In this document: in pieces, positions 42,585-50,056 of the stretch | How the letters are laid out: each line of letters starts with the position of its first letter | Position numbering within the stretch: position 1 is the first letter of the stretch | Assembly (NCBI GenBank): GCA_017649925.1 | Contig: JAGCFX010000059.1 | Location: forward strand, 1 to 50,056 | Source: Paludibacteraceae bacterium | GTDB taxonomy: Bacteria; Bacteroidota; Bacteroidia; Bacteroidales; Paludibacteraceae | Length of the DNA stretch: 50,056 nt | Direction: 5' to 3' | Translations under genes and position numbers: made by a program | Notes under the pieces: model-generated | Told to the model about the DNA's origin: nothing | What the model saw: only the letters and a program-made list of their open reading frames with translations | Database searches by the model: none

Positions 42585-44081
42585 TTAAAACTCAGAAGTG
42601 AAATGAAATTTGATATGTTTGTAATCTTGTTGTGCCATAGAAAGGACGTAGGCGCTATCTGCCATAAAAACGTCTCGGCCTTCTTTGTCATACGCCATGT
42701 ATTGTGCCTTGCGTTTCTTGAAGGTGTCCAGTTCGGCATCATCGTCCGACTCAATCCAGCAAGCTTTATACATCTGCAGCGGTTGCCATTTGCATTTGGC
42801 TTGATATTCATGCTCCAAACGATACTCGATAACCTCAAACTGCAGCTGACCCACCGTGCCGATGATCTTACGTCCGTTAAGTTGACTGACGAATAATTGC
42901 GCAACGCCTTCGTCCATCAGTTGGTTAACGCCTTTCTCCAGTTGTTTCTGTTTCATCGGGTCGGCGTTGTCAATATATTTAAACATCTCTGGCGAGAAGG
43001 ACGGCAACCCTTTGAAATGCAACTTCTCTCCGGCGGTCAGCGTGTCGCCGATCTTGAAGTTTCCCGTATCCGGCAAACCAACGATATCACCTGCAAATGC
43101 TTCATCGACCGTCTCTTTCTTCTGCGCCATAAAGCATGTCGGCGCAGCAAAACGCATCTGTTGCTCTTTGCGAACATGATAGTAATAGGTATTCCGGAGG
43201 AACTTACCGCTGCATATCTTGAAGAACGCAATACAACTGCGGTGGTTCGGATCCATATTGGCGTGAATCTTAAAGCAGAATGCCGTGAACTTATCCTCCA
43301 TCGGTTCCACTTGTCGTTCTTCTGCCGTCACAGGGCGTGGAGAGGGTGCATTGGCAACGAAGAAATTGAGTAACTCCTGTACACCAATGGTTTTATAAGC
43401 CGAACCGAAGAATACCGGCGCCAATTCGCCGCGGAGGTATGCCTCACGGTCAAACGTAGGGTACACACCATCAATCAGTTCCAAGTCCGCTTGCAGTTTA
43501 TCGCTCAACTCCGTAGGACGGTTATCGAGCGCAAAGACGGATTCGAACTTAAGGCCCTGTCCGTTTGCCCAAGTGACAGGTGTACAATGAATGTGCAGTT
43601 CCCGTTCGGCTTCATCGATAAGGTCAAACGGGTCTTTGCCTTCGCGGTCCATCTTATTCATGAAAACCATGACGGGAGTCTTACGCATACGGCAGACTTC
43701 CATCAGTCGCCGTGTCTGCGTCTCCACACCTTTGGCGGAGTCAATCACCACAATCGCGCTGTCCACAGCGGTCAAGGTGCGGAACGTATCTTCCGCAAAG
43801 TCCTGGTGACCCGGCGTATCAAGGATATTGATGTGATAACCATCGTAGTCGAAACCCATGACGGAAGTTGCAACAGAGATACCACGCTGCTTCTCTATCT
43901 CCATCCAGTCAGAGGTAGCCGTTTTGCGAATCTTATTGCTCTTCACTGCTCCGGCTACGTGAATAGCGCCGCCGTAGAGAAGTAGTTTCTCCGTTAATGT
44001 TGTCTTACCCGCATCCGGGTGCGAGATGATGGCAAACGTCCGGCGCCTGAGTATTTCGTTTTGATCAGCGGAGGGTAGCAT
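42585..44081 (-). CDS. prfC: Peptide chain release factor 3
   Basis: RF3 GTPase that recycles RF1/RF2 from the ribosome after termination. 498 residues from the ATG at 44081 ([16 protein letters not shown]); TTG at 44096 is an alternative inside pheT. Motifs: G1 [36 protein letters not shown] (G2), G3 [17 protein letters not shown]4 [10 protein letters not shown], then the RF3-specific [20 protein letters not shown] and domain III to the C-terminal [10 protein letters not shown]. These rule out EF-G. Overlaps the pheT stop by 17 bp. Confidence 0.95.
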   Translation of the reverse strand: MLPSADQNEILRRRTFAIISHPDAGKTTLTEKLLLYGGAIHVAGAVKSNKIRKTATSDWMEIEKQRGISVATSVMGFDYDGYHINILDTPGHQDFAEDTFRTLTAVDSAIVVIDSAKGVETQTRRLMEVCRMRKTPVMVFMNKMDREGKDPFDLIDEAERELHIHCTPVTWANGQGLKFESVFALDNRPTELSDKLQADLELIDGVYPTFDREAYLRGELAPVFFGSAYKTIGVQELLNFFVANAPSPRPVTAEERQVEPMEDKFTAFCFKIHANMDPNHRSCIAFFKICSGKFLRNTYYYHVRKEQQMRFAAPTCFMAQKKETVDEAFAGDIVGLPDTGNFKIGDTLTAGEKLHFKGLPSFSPEMFKYIDNADPMKQKQLEKGVNQLMDEGVAQLFVSQLNGRKIIGTVGQLQFEVIEYRLEHEYQAKCKWQPLQMYKACWIESDDDAELDTFKKRKAQYMAYDKEGRDVFMADSAYVLSMAQQDYKHIKFHFTSEF

Positions 44082-46536
44082 GGAATTGGTCCTCAAAGGC
44101 CTTCTTCAGGCGATTCATAATATTATCGATTTGTGTATCTTTGAGTGTGTTCTCCGCATCTTGAAGGATGAACGAGAGGGCATAGGATTTCTTTCCTGTC
44201 TCGAGGTTCTTGCCCTCATATACATCAAACAGATAAACGTTCTTCAGCAGTTTGCGCTCGGTTGCAAAAGCAGCACGTGCAAGGTCGGCGAACTCAATAC
44301 CTTTGTCCACCAGCAAAGCAAAGTCACGTTTTACTTCCGGATACTTCGGCAGGTCAACAATCAGCGGTTTGTATTGTTTATTCTGTTTGAGCAGTTGGTT
44401 CCAATCGAGGTCTGCATAATATACTTCCTGGTCGATGTCAAACGCTTTGAGTTGCTTGCGGTTGACGATACCGATGAAACCAAGTGCTTTGCCGTTAGCG
44501 GCTTTGATAACCAGTCCATCGCTGAATAACTCGTTGTCTAAACGCTCCACGGTCACTTTCGCCAAATCAACACCTAGACGCAAAAGGATGTTGTTGATAT
44601 AAGCATGCAACTGATAGAATGTCGTCTTCTCCTCGCGGCGTACCCATGACTGCGCTGTTTTGTTACCCGTTAGCCACAAACCGAGATGCGGTTCTTCGCT
44701 ATATTCGATGAGCGGGTTCTCGGGATTATGCTCACGCGCTGCCGGGTTGGCTTTGTAATGATAACAACTGCCGAACTCATAGAACTTAAGGTCGCTATTC
44801 TTGCGGTTGGCATTGCGTGCTATGGACTCCAGTCCGCCAAAGAGTAGGGTCTGACGCATTACGCCAAGGTCCTGAGATAGCGGATTCATGATCTTCACGC
44901 ATTGCGCCAGCGGCATTTGTTGCAGCGGTTCGTAATAAGATACTTTAGTCAGCGAGTTATTGAGAATCTCATTGAAGCCCTGTGCGGTCAGTTGTTCTGC
45001 AATGCGGCGGCGCAACTGCTCGGGGTTAGGCTTGACGCCGTAGGCGAGACTGGTATTCAGTTTCTCTGGAAACTCTATGTTGTCATAGCCGTAAATACGC
45101 AGGATGTCTTCCACTACATCGCACTCGCGCTGCACATCTACGCGGTAACGCGGCACGGCGAGTTGCCAAATAGCATCTTTCTTGCTTTTTATCTCTATTT
45201 CCAGGGCAGTCAAAATCGTCTCTATCGTCTCTTCGCCGATCGCTTTGCCGATGAGGCTATTCACGCGGTTGATGTCAATCGTCACGTCCCACGGCGCGAA
45301 ACTTGTCTGTCCGTTATCCGTCACATTCATCGCTATTTGCCCGCCTGCCACTTCTTGCATCAGCAGTGCAGCGCGCTTGAGCACATAGAGGGTGTTATTC
45401 GGGTCACAACCACGCTCGTAACGGAACGAGGCATCGGTCTGCAACTGATGGCGACGACTGGTTTTCCGGATCGTCACAGGATCAAAATAAGCGGACTCAA
45501 GGAATACGTTCTTCGTGTTTTCCGTCACGCCGCTCTCCAAACCTCCGAACACGCCGGCAATACACATTGCTTCGTTGGCGTTGGCAATCATTAGATCGCG
45601 TTCATTCATCTCACGCTCTACGCTGTCCAGCGTCACGAATTTCTCACCTTTGCGGGCATAACGTACATGAATAGCATTGCCTTTTATCTTATCGGCATCG
45701 AATGCGTGCAGTGCTTGACCGCACTCGTGGAGCACGAAGTTCGTCACATCGACGATGTTATTGATGGGGCGTAAGCCAATAGCCAACAGGCTGTTCTTCA
45801 ACCACTCCGGTGACTCTTTGACCGTCACGCCTTTGATGCTCACTCCTGTGTAGCGTGGGCAAGCGTCGGGCGCATCGATAGTCACGCTGATCGGTAACTC
45901 GTTGTTATCTACTTTGAAGGCTTCTACGGAAGGTTTATTCAGCGCGATATTTTGTCCGTGTGCCTTGTAATACGCATACAAGTCCCGCGCCACGCCATAG
46001 TGCGAAGCGGCATCGGAGCGGTTAGGCGTGATGTCCACTTCAATGATGGTGTCATCCTCTACGTGGTAGTAGTCTCGCGCTTGCATGCCGACGGGCGTGT
46101 CGGCGGGCAGCACGATGATACCGGCGTGGTCTGTACCAACGCCAATTTCATCTTCTGCGCAGATCATACCGAAAGAGTCCTCGCCGCGCAGTTTGCCTTT
46201 TTTGATAGTGAACGATTGGTCGCCGTCGTAAAGCACGGTGCCGATGGTAGCCACAATCACTTTCTGTCCGGCAGCCACGTTGGGTGCGCCGCAGACGATG
46301 GGCAACGGTTCGCCTTCACCGATGTTTACGGTGGTCAGATGCAAATGGTCGGAGTTAGGGTGGGGCACACATGTCAGCACTTCGCCTACCACGAGACCTC
46401 TCAGTCCGCCGCGGATAGTCTCCACGGTCTCCACCGTGCCTACTTCCAGACCGATAGATGTTAAGATTTTTGCTACTGTCTGCGCGTCGTCCGGCAGGTT
46501 GATGTAGCGCTTAAGCCAATTGTACGAGATATTCAT
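44065..46536 (-). CDS. pheT: Phenylalanine-tRNA ligase beta subunit
   Basis: 823 residues, normal length for the beta chain that forms the alpha2-beta2 PheRS. Start [20 protein letters not shown]; an extension to 46569 was rejected because it approaches the promoter. Domains: tRNA-binding OB fold (about 40-150), B3/B4 editing domain, B5, the class II-like core, and the FDX-ACB anticodon-binding domain, beginning [20 protein letters not shown] and ending in FHATLR. pheS is not in the window, so the two subunit genes are separated, as in many Bacteroidota. Operon with prfC. Confidence 0.96.
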   Translation of the reverse strand: MNISYNWLKRYINLPDDAQTVAKILTSIGLEVGTVETVETIRGGLRGLVVGEVLTCVPHPNSDHLHLTTVNIGEGEPLPIVCGAPNVAAGQKVIVATIGTVLYDGDQSFTIKKGKLRGEDSFGMICAEDEIGVGTDHAGIIVLPADTPVGMQARDYYHVEDDTIIEVDITPNRSDAASHYGVARDLYAYYKAHGQNIALNKPSVEAFKVDNNELPISVTIDAPDACPRYTGVSIKGVTVKESPEWLKNSLLAIGLRPINNIVDVTNFVLHECGQALHAFDADKIKGNAIHVRYARKGEKFVTLDSVEREMNERDLMIANANEAMCIAGVFGGLESGVTENTKNVFLESAYFDPVTIRKTSRRHQLQTDASFRYERGCDPNNTLYVLKRAALLMQEVAGGQIAMNVTDNGQTSFAPWDVTIDINRVNSLIGKAIGEETIETILTALEIEIKSKKDAIWQLAVPRYRVDVQRECDVVEDILRIYGYDNIEFPEKLNTSLAYGVKPNPEQLRRRIAEQLTAQGFNEILNNSLTKVSYYEPLQQMPLAQCVKIMNPLSQDLGVMRQTLLFGGLESIARNANRKNSDLKFYEFGSCYHYKANPAAREHNPENPLIEYSEEPHLGLWLTGNKTAQSWVRREEKTTFYQLHAYINNILLRLGVDLAKVTVERLDNELFSDGLVIKAANGKALGFIGIVNRKQLKAFDIDQEVYYADLDWNQLLKQNKQYKPLIVDLPKYPEVKRDFALLVDKGIEFADLARAAFATERKLLKNVYLFDVYEGKNLETGKKSYALSFILQDAENTLKDTQIDNIMNRLKKAFEDQFHATLR

Positions 46537-46589
46537 TATTATAGTTTTAAATTTTGCGAATTTCCTCAACCAAATACAAAATTAGCGTG

Positions 46590-46621
46590 CAAAGGTACAA
46601 AAAATTTTGCATTTATGCAAA
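46590..46621 (-). promoter_or_regulatory. Promoter for pheT
   Basis: Minus strand: TTTG (46618-46621), 20 bp, TACCTTTG (46590-46597). The -33 box is part of the near-palindrome TTTGCATAAATGCAAA, similar to the one at 1560-1575, but no opposing promoter is present here. Confidence 0.85.
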
Positions 46622-46668
46622 TATTTTCGTCTAAAAATGTCTTTTTCCTTTTTTTTTTGTTAAAATAC

Positions 46669-46703
46669 AAAAAAAGAGCGCCCGAAGCGCCCGAAGGGTG
46701 CCT
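46669..46703 (-). terminator. Terminator after the MMPL gene
   Basis: Minus strand: GC-rich arms AGGCACCC (46696-46703) pairing with GGGCGCTT (46685-46692) or, because the 9-mer GCGCCCGAA is duplicated, with GGGCGCTC (46676-46683) directly before a T run. Either stem has a mismatch or wobble pairs. Confidence 0.55.
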
Positions 46704-46725
46704 TTGAAGGAGATTGCAGACAGCA

Positions 46726-48774
46726 TTAGAGCGGGTGCTTTGAGAGGCGCGTGTAGAGGCGGAAGAGCATCGGCGGAACGGTGTTGGCCATGAGCAGCAC
46801 GATGGTCATTCCGATGAGTGTGACCGCTCCAAGCGAATGCATGGCGGGGTGAACGGCGAGGACGAGGATGCCGATGCCGATGAGCATGATAGCCGCCGAG
46901 AGGATGATGGACTGGCGGTACTGCGGCAGCATAGGTTTGCCCGTGCGGTGCTCGTAGAGCAGTCCTTCGACGATGAAGATGGTATAGTCGTCGCCCTGGC
47001 CGAAGATGAAGGTGGCCAGGATGATGTTGACGATATTAAACTGCAGTCCGAAGAGTTGCATGATAGCGAGAATCCAGACCCAGCTGAGCGCCATGGGCAC
47101 GAAGGCGATGAGCGCGAGCCAGAAATTGCGGAAACTGAGCCATAGGAAGGCAAAGACGATGATGGAGCAGACGAGGCCGATATAGTCGAAGTCCGCGGAG
47201 AGGCGGGAGGCGACGATGTTGAAATTGATGACTGGACGATTGCCGATTGGTGATTGGGCTTCGGATAGGGTCTCGTAGAAGGGCGCAAAAGCTTCGGGTT
47301 TGAAGCCGGCTGCCGTGGCTTCGCTTTGTATGATGGCGATGACGCTATCGGCGTTGTGTGTGCGCCAGTAGTCCGTCCAGCGGGTAGCATCTTTGGGTGA
47401 GAGATCAAACGCCGCCATGTCTGCGCGCTGCTGCGCGGTCATATAATTGATATGCGTGAGGTTGGAGTCAAAGAAGTTGACAGTGGATAGTTGATAGTTG
47501 ATAGTTAAATACGCTCCGAAGACCAGTGTAAGGGCAAGGATGAGGTAGTTTGAGATGGTTTGACGTTGTTTGAGGTTGTTTGAGGTTGTTTGACGATTAA
47601 GGAACTTGATATCGCGTACAGGGGTGGGTTCGGCAGACATGAGATGAGGCATGACGAAGATGCAGAAAAGGATGGTGCCGACGAGCATGGCAGCGGCAAA
47701 GATACCGAGATGCCGGAGGGCTGTGGCTTGCAGCGGTACGAGCGCGAGGAAGGCGCCCACGGTAGTGATATTACCCACCACCAGCGGCGAGAGCACTTCG
47801 TCCAAGGTCTGCCTGACGGACGATGTATACCGCTGATGTACAAGCAGATGGAGTGGATAGTTGACGGCTATGCCGATGAGGACACTACCGATGCCGAGGA
47901 CGACGGCGCTGACGGCGGGCGTGAAGATGCGCAGTACCGCCATGCCGACTAACCAGCCGAACGAGATAGCCCAAAGGATAAGCCAGATATCGCGTCTGCG
48001 CGGGAAAGCATAGGCGAGGAGTGCGATGATGAGTACCAGCGAGAGCGCGATGCAGAGCATGGTATCCAACTTAATACGCCGCGCGTTACCGATGGCAATG
48101 ACCGGCGCTCCTATCCATCGGATATTCAGGTCCGGGAAGTCGGCAGAGAGGGCCTTGGTAACTGCATTGAGCGAGTCCACCAACGCCGCGTTATGTCTGC
48201 TTTCCGTAGAGCCGTAAGGGGTGGTGACAAACGCGTAGGAGCGGTGGTTATTGGTGATTTGTGATTGGTGATTGGATAGCTGAACCAGTCCCAGGGGGTC
48301 ATGCTGTATAGCCGTGGCAAAAACACCAGTGCCGGGCGTAGAAAGGATGAGTCGGTCGCGCTGCAAGGCGGCACGAATAGCTTCGGGCGTGAAAAGCGAG
48401 TCAAAACGATCGTACGTGCTATCTGCGATGAGTGACGGCAGTTGCGCATAAACGGCTTTGAGCTGTTCGCCGATATCGAAGTCCGTCTCCAATTCAGGAA
48501 TCCGCTCTGCGCAGGCATCGATGGCGTCATAGCGGCGGTCTTCGTCTGCGCCCTCCACAATAAGGAAGATACGTGAAGCAGAGGCTTGTGAGTTATATTC
48601 CTTGAGTTGCTGCCGCTCCTCTTCCGTGACGGGCAGAAAATCCATGATGTCCTCGTTATACCGGAGCGTGGCCGCCAGTATGATAAGCGGAATGCTGATG
48701 CATAGCCATCCTATCCACTGCCATCGGCGATGGGCTTGCAGAAAATCATATATGCGTAGCAGCAGGTTTTTCAT
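46726..48774 (-). CDS. MMPL/RND-family exporter
   Basis: 682 residues with about twelve membrane segments in two halves, each preceded by a large periplasmic loop; the MMPL-type predicted exporter family that moves lipids or pigments to the envelope. Helix clusters: N-terminal WQWIGWLCISIPLIILA; a group of five (about 236-375) with GIAVNYPLHLLVHQR; a second group with FIFGQGDDYTIFIVEGLLYE (about 589-608), carrying the Asp pair typical of the proton path. Four tandem arrays interrupt the coding sequence in loops, giving SNHQSQITNN, NRQTTSNNLKQRQTISNY, INYQLSTVN and QSPIGNRP. The start overlaps the adenylate-ligase stop by 4 bp, so the two are coupled. Confidence 0.85.
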   Translation of the reverse strand: MKNLLLRIYDFLQAHRRWQWIGWLCISIPLIILAATLRYNEDIMDFLPVTEEERQQLKEYNSQASASRIFLIVEGADEDRRYDAIDACAERIPELETDFDIGEQLKAVYAQLPSLIADSTYDRFDSLFTPEAIRAALQRDRLILSTPGTGVFATAIQHDPLGLVQLSNHQSQITNNHRSYAFVTTPYGSTESRHNAALVDSLNAVTKALSADFPDLNIRWIGAPVIAIGNARRIKLDTMLCIALSLVLIIALLAYAFPRRRDIWLILWAISFGWLVGMAVLRIFTPAVSAVVLGIGSVLIGIAVNYPLHLLVHQRYTSSVRQTLDEVLSPLVVGNITTVGAFLALVPLQATALRHLGIFAAAMLVGTILFCIFVMPHLMSAEPTPVRDIKFLNRQTTSNNLKQRQTISNYLILALTLVFGAYLTINYQLSTVNFFDSNLTHINYMTAQQRADMAAFDLSPKDATRWTDYWRTHNADSVIAIIQSEATAAGFKPEAFAPFYETLSEAQSPIGNRPVINFNIVASRLSADFDYIGLVCSIIVFAFLWLSFRNFWLALIAFVPMALSWVWILAIMQLFGLQFNIVNIILATFIFGQGDDYTIFIVEGLLYEHRTGKPMLPQYRQSIILSAAIMLIGIGILVLAVHPAMHSLGAVTLIGMTIVLLMANTVPPMLFRLYTRLSKHPL
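47234..47261 (-). repeat. 7-bp array 1 in the MMPL gene
   Basis: Four degenerate units on the plus strand: GGACGAT, TGCCGAT, TGGTGAT, TGGGCTT. Confidence 0.55.
47477..47511 (-). repeat. 7-bp array 2 in the MMPL gene
   Basis: Five units on the plus strand: TTGACAG, TGGATAG, TTGATAG, TTGATAG, TTAAATA. It codes for the segment after the helix LALTLVFGAYL. Confidence 0.8.
47541..47600 (-). repeat. 10-bp array in the MMPL gene
   Basis: Six units on the plus strand: TGAGGTAGTT, TGAGATGGTT, TGACGTTGTT, TGAGGTTGTT, TGAGGTTGTT, TGACGATTAA. It codes for the segment before the same helix, so that helix is flanked by two repeat-derived stretches. Confidence 0.85.
48246..48280 (-). repeat. 7-bp array 3 in the MMPL gene
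   Basis: Five units on the plus strand: GGTTATT, GGTGATT, TGTGATT, GGTGATT, GGATAGC. It lies in the first periplasmic loop (about residues 165-177). Confidence 0.8.
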
Positions 48775-50056
48775 CGCTCATCGATGAACTTAACGGGTTT
48801 GCGGCTTTTTGCAGGGAAATTGATTTGCTGAATCACATCTGCGGGGAGGATCTCCACTTCTGGCGCGACGCGCAGTCGGCTGCGGAAATGATCTTTGAGT
48901 CGTTTGACGGCTTCGTCCGCGCTGATGGTGTTGTCTCGCAGGCTGATACGGACGATGACTTCGTCTGTGCCGGCTTCGGAGGGACGCACGACAACGACAT
49001 AATTGCCCACAAAGAGGGTATTATCCAGCACATCGTTGATAGCCGGCGGATAGATCGTTGTACCCTTCAGTTTGATCATGTTATGTTTGCGTCCGATGAG
49101 CGGTGTGAGGCGGTATGAGTTGCGTCCGCAGGCACAAGGCTCAATGACTTTGGCGGCGATGTCACCGGTACGAAAACGGAGCAGCGGCATTCCTTCCACG
49201 CCCAGCGTCGTGACCACGATCTCTCCGGGGTGCCCGTCCGGTACGGGTTTGTCGTCTTCTCCGATAATCTCCACGATGATGAGTTCCGGATGAACGTGTC
49301 CGCCGCAGGCATGCTCGCATTCGGAGAAAGTGGCAGACATCTCGGTGGAAGAGTAGGTGGCATAGAGTTCGACTTCCGGCCATTTCTCGTGAATACGCTG
49401 ACCGAGGAGGTTGAGTTGGAACTGCTGGTCACGCAGTCCTTCGCCGATGCCGATGATCTTCTTGATAGACGAATGGCGATAATCGATGTTATGCTGCTCG
49501 GCGTATTCGACAAGGCGCAAGATGAAGGACGGCACACACATGATGGCGGTCGGATGGAGGCGCTGGATTGTATCCCATTGGAGTTCTGGAATACCGTTTC
49601 CGACGCGTATGATACTTGCGCCGAGGCGACGGATACCCAGCCAATACGCGAGTCCGGCCATGAAGCGCTTATCAATGGTGGTCATGAGTTGCAGGATGTC
49701 CCCTTTATGCAGTCCGGCGCATGAGAACGACTTCTGCTCATTGTACGCCAGACGCTGCAGATCGGCTTCCGTACAACCGAAAACAACCGGGTCACCGAGT
49801 GTGCCGGAGGTAGTGATATAATCGATGATGTCCTCTTTCGGCACGCAACGGAAATCATCGTTAAAACGCTGTAAATCTGCTTTCTCCGTAAAAGGCACGC
49901 GTTGCAAATCATCTATCGTGCGGATAGACGAAGGGTCAATGCGGTGCTCGGCAAACAGGCGCTGATAATAAGGCGAGTGCTCCGCCAGATAAGCCATTTG
50001 CTTGCGGAGTAACTCCTCTTGAAACGCGCGTATACGTGCTATTGATTCAAACTCGA
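48771..50056 (-). CDS. Adenylate-forming ligase, phenylacetate-CoA ligase-like (N-terminus beyond window)
   Basis: ANL-superfamily enzyme. The reading frame stays open upstream of the first ATG (49997) to the window edge, giving EFESIARIRAFQEELLRKQM before MAYLAEHSPYYQRLF. Phenylacetate-CoA-ligase-like proteins normally have this N-terminal helix, so the true start lies outside and the gene is cut here. Seen: DYITTSGTLGDPVVF (phosphate loop), the Y-x-S-T-E-type YATYSSTEMSATFSECEH, FRTGDIAAKV, a CACGRNSYR element and IKLKGTTIYPPAINDVL; the C-terminal catalytic Lys region is KSRKPVKF. Substrate is probably an aromatic or hydroxy acid, unproven. Coupled to the MMPL exporter by a 4-bp overlap, which suggests product export. 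Confidence 0.85.
   Translation of the reverse strand, partial: EFESIARIRAFQEELLRKQMAYLAEHSPYYQRLFAEHRIDPSSIRTIDDLQRVPFTEKADLQRFNDDFRCVPKEDIIDYITTSGTLGDPVVFGCTEADLQRLAYNEQKSFSCAGLHKGDILQLMTTIDKRFMAGLAYWLGIRRLGASIIRVGNGIPELQWDTIQRLHPTAIMCVPSFILRLVEYAEQHNIDYRHSSIKKIIGIGEGLRDQQFQLNLLGQRIHEKWPEVELYATYSSTEMSATFSECEHACGGHVHPELIIVEIIGEDDKPVPDGHPGEIVVTTLGVEGMPLLRFRTGDIAAKVIEPCACGRNSYRLTPLIGRKHNMIKLKGTTIYPPAINDVLDNTLFVGNYVVVVRPSEAGTDEVIVRISLRDNTISADEAVKRLKDHFRSRLRVAPEVEILPADVIQQINFPAKSRKPVKFIDER

Noticed and set aside
46537-46725. tRNA or other RNA gene in the pheT/MMPL spacer
   Set aside because: No cloverleaf or conserved tRNA boxes; the spacer holds only the promoter, A/T-rich sequence and a terminator.

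Overview
The window looks like a chromosomal segment of a Bacteroidota bacterium, most likely order Bacteroidales. I base this on three things. Eleven promoters have the Bacteroidota form (TTTG or CTTG, exactly 20 bp, then TAnnTTTG). Genes lack Shine-Dalgarno boxes. The gene content is typical: a TonB receptor, many lipoproteins and beta-barrels, a BspA-type leucine-rich repeat protein, a GldF-like permease and a NupG-type nucleoside transporter. It is mostly core genome, compactly packed. I saw no rRNA, tRNA, CRISPR array, transposase or phage gene.

Layout. 1-1.6 kb: the start of rpsA (cut by the window edge) and an EamA-type permease, both leftward. 1.6-4.4 kb: an uncharacterised EF-hand/Cys-motif membrane protein coupled to a LysM-M23 peptidase. 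4.4-8.4 kb, leftward: a predicted radical-SAM-associated lipoprotein, a beta-barrel, a lipase-like lipoprotein, another lipoprotein and rlmH. 8.5-12.8 kb: a small exported protein and a 1186-residue mosaic surface protein containing a recently duplicated block. 13.1-25.7 kb, rightward: an acyl-CoA ligase, coaX, an envelope block (beta-barrel, TPR protein, lptC), fabG, then murC-ftsQ-ftsA-ftsZ and a Wzz-like membrane protein. 25.7-29.5 kb, leftward: lepA, a NhaD/citrate-type ion transporter and a DedA protein. 29.7-38.5 kb, leftward: a 2-hydroxyacid dehydrogenase, a lipoprotein, pepT, gcvT, a patatin phospholipase, a TonB receptor, a TetR regulator and a second acyl-CoA ligase. 38.6-46.6 kb, leftward: an unknown exported protein with a long structured leader, and the tight series pheT-prfC-nupG-gldF-like-yfcE. 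46.7-50 kb, leftward: an MMPL/RND-type exporter and an adenylate-forming ligase that runs off the edge.

The genes fall into envelope and lipid work (surface protein, LptC, FtsQAZ/MurC, patatin-TonB-TetR-acyl-CoA ligase, MMPL plus ligase) and translation (S1, RlmH, LepA, RF3, PheT).

The most unusual signal is not a gene. Degenerate tandem arrays with periods of 7, 8, 10 or 11 bp occur at least eleven times, both between genes and in frame inside murC, the MMPL exporter and the hydroxyacid dehydrogenase. One array supplies the stop codon of coaX together with the TTG start of the next gene. A GC-rich palindromic insertion also lies inside the dehydrogenase gene. Other points of note are a palindromic bidirectional promoter at 1544-1591, a recurring TTTGCATATG extension of the -33 box, and a structured leader of about 255 nt at 39753-40008.
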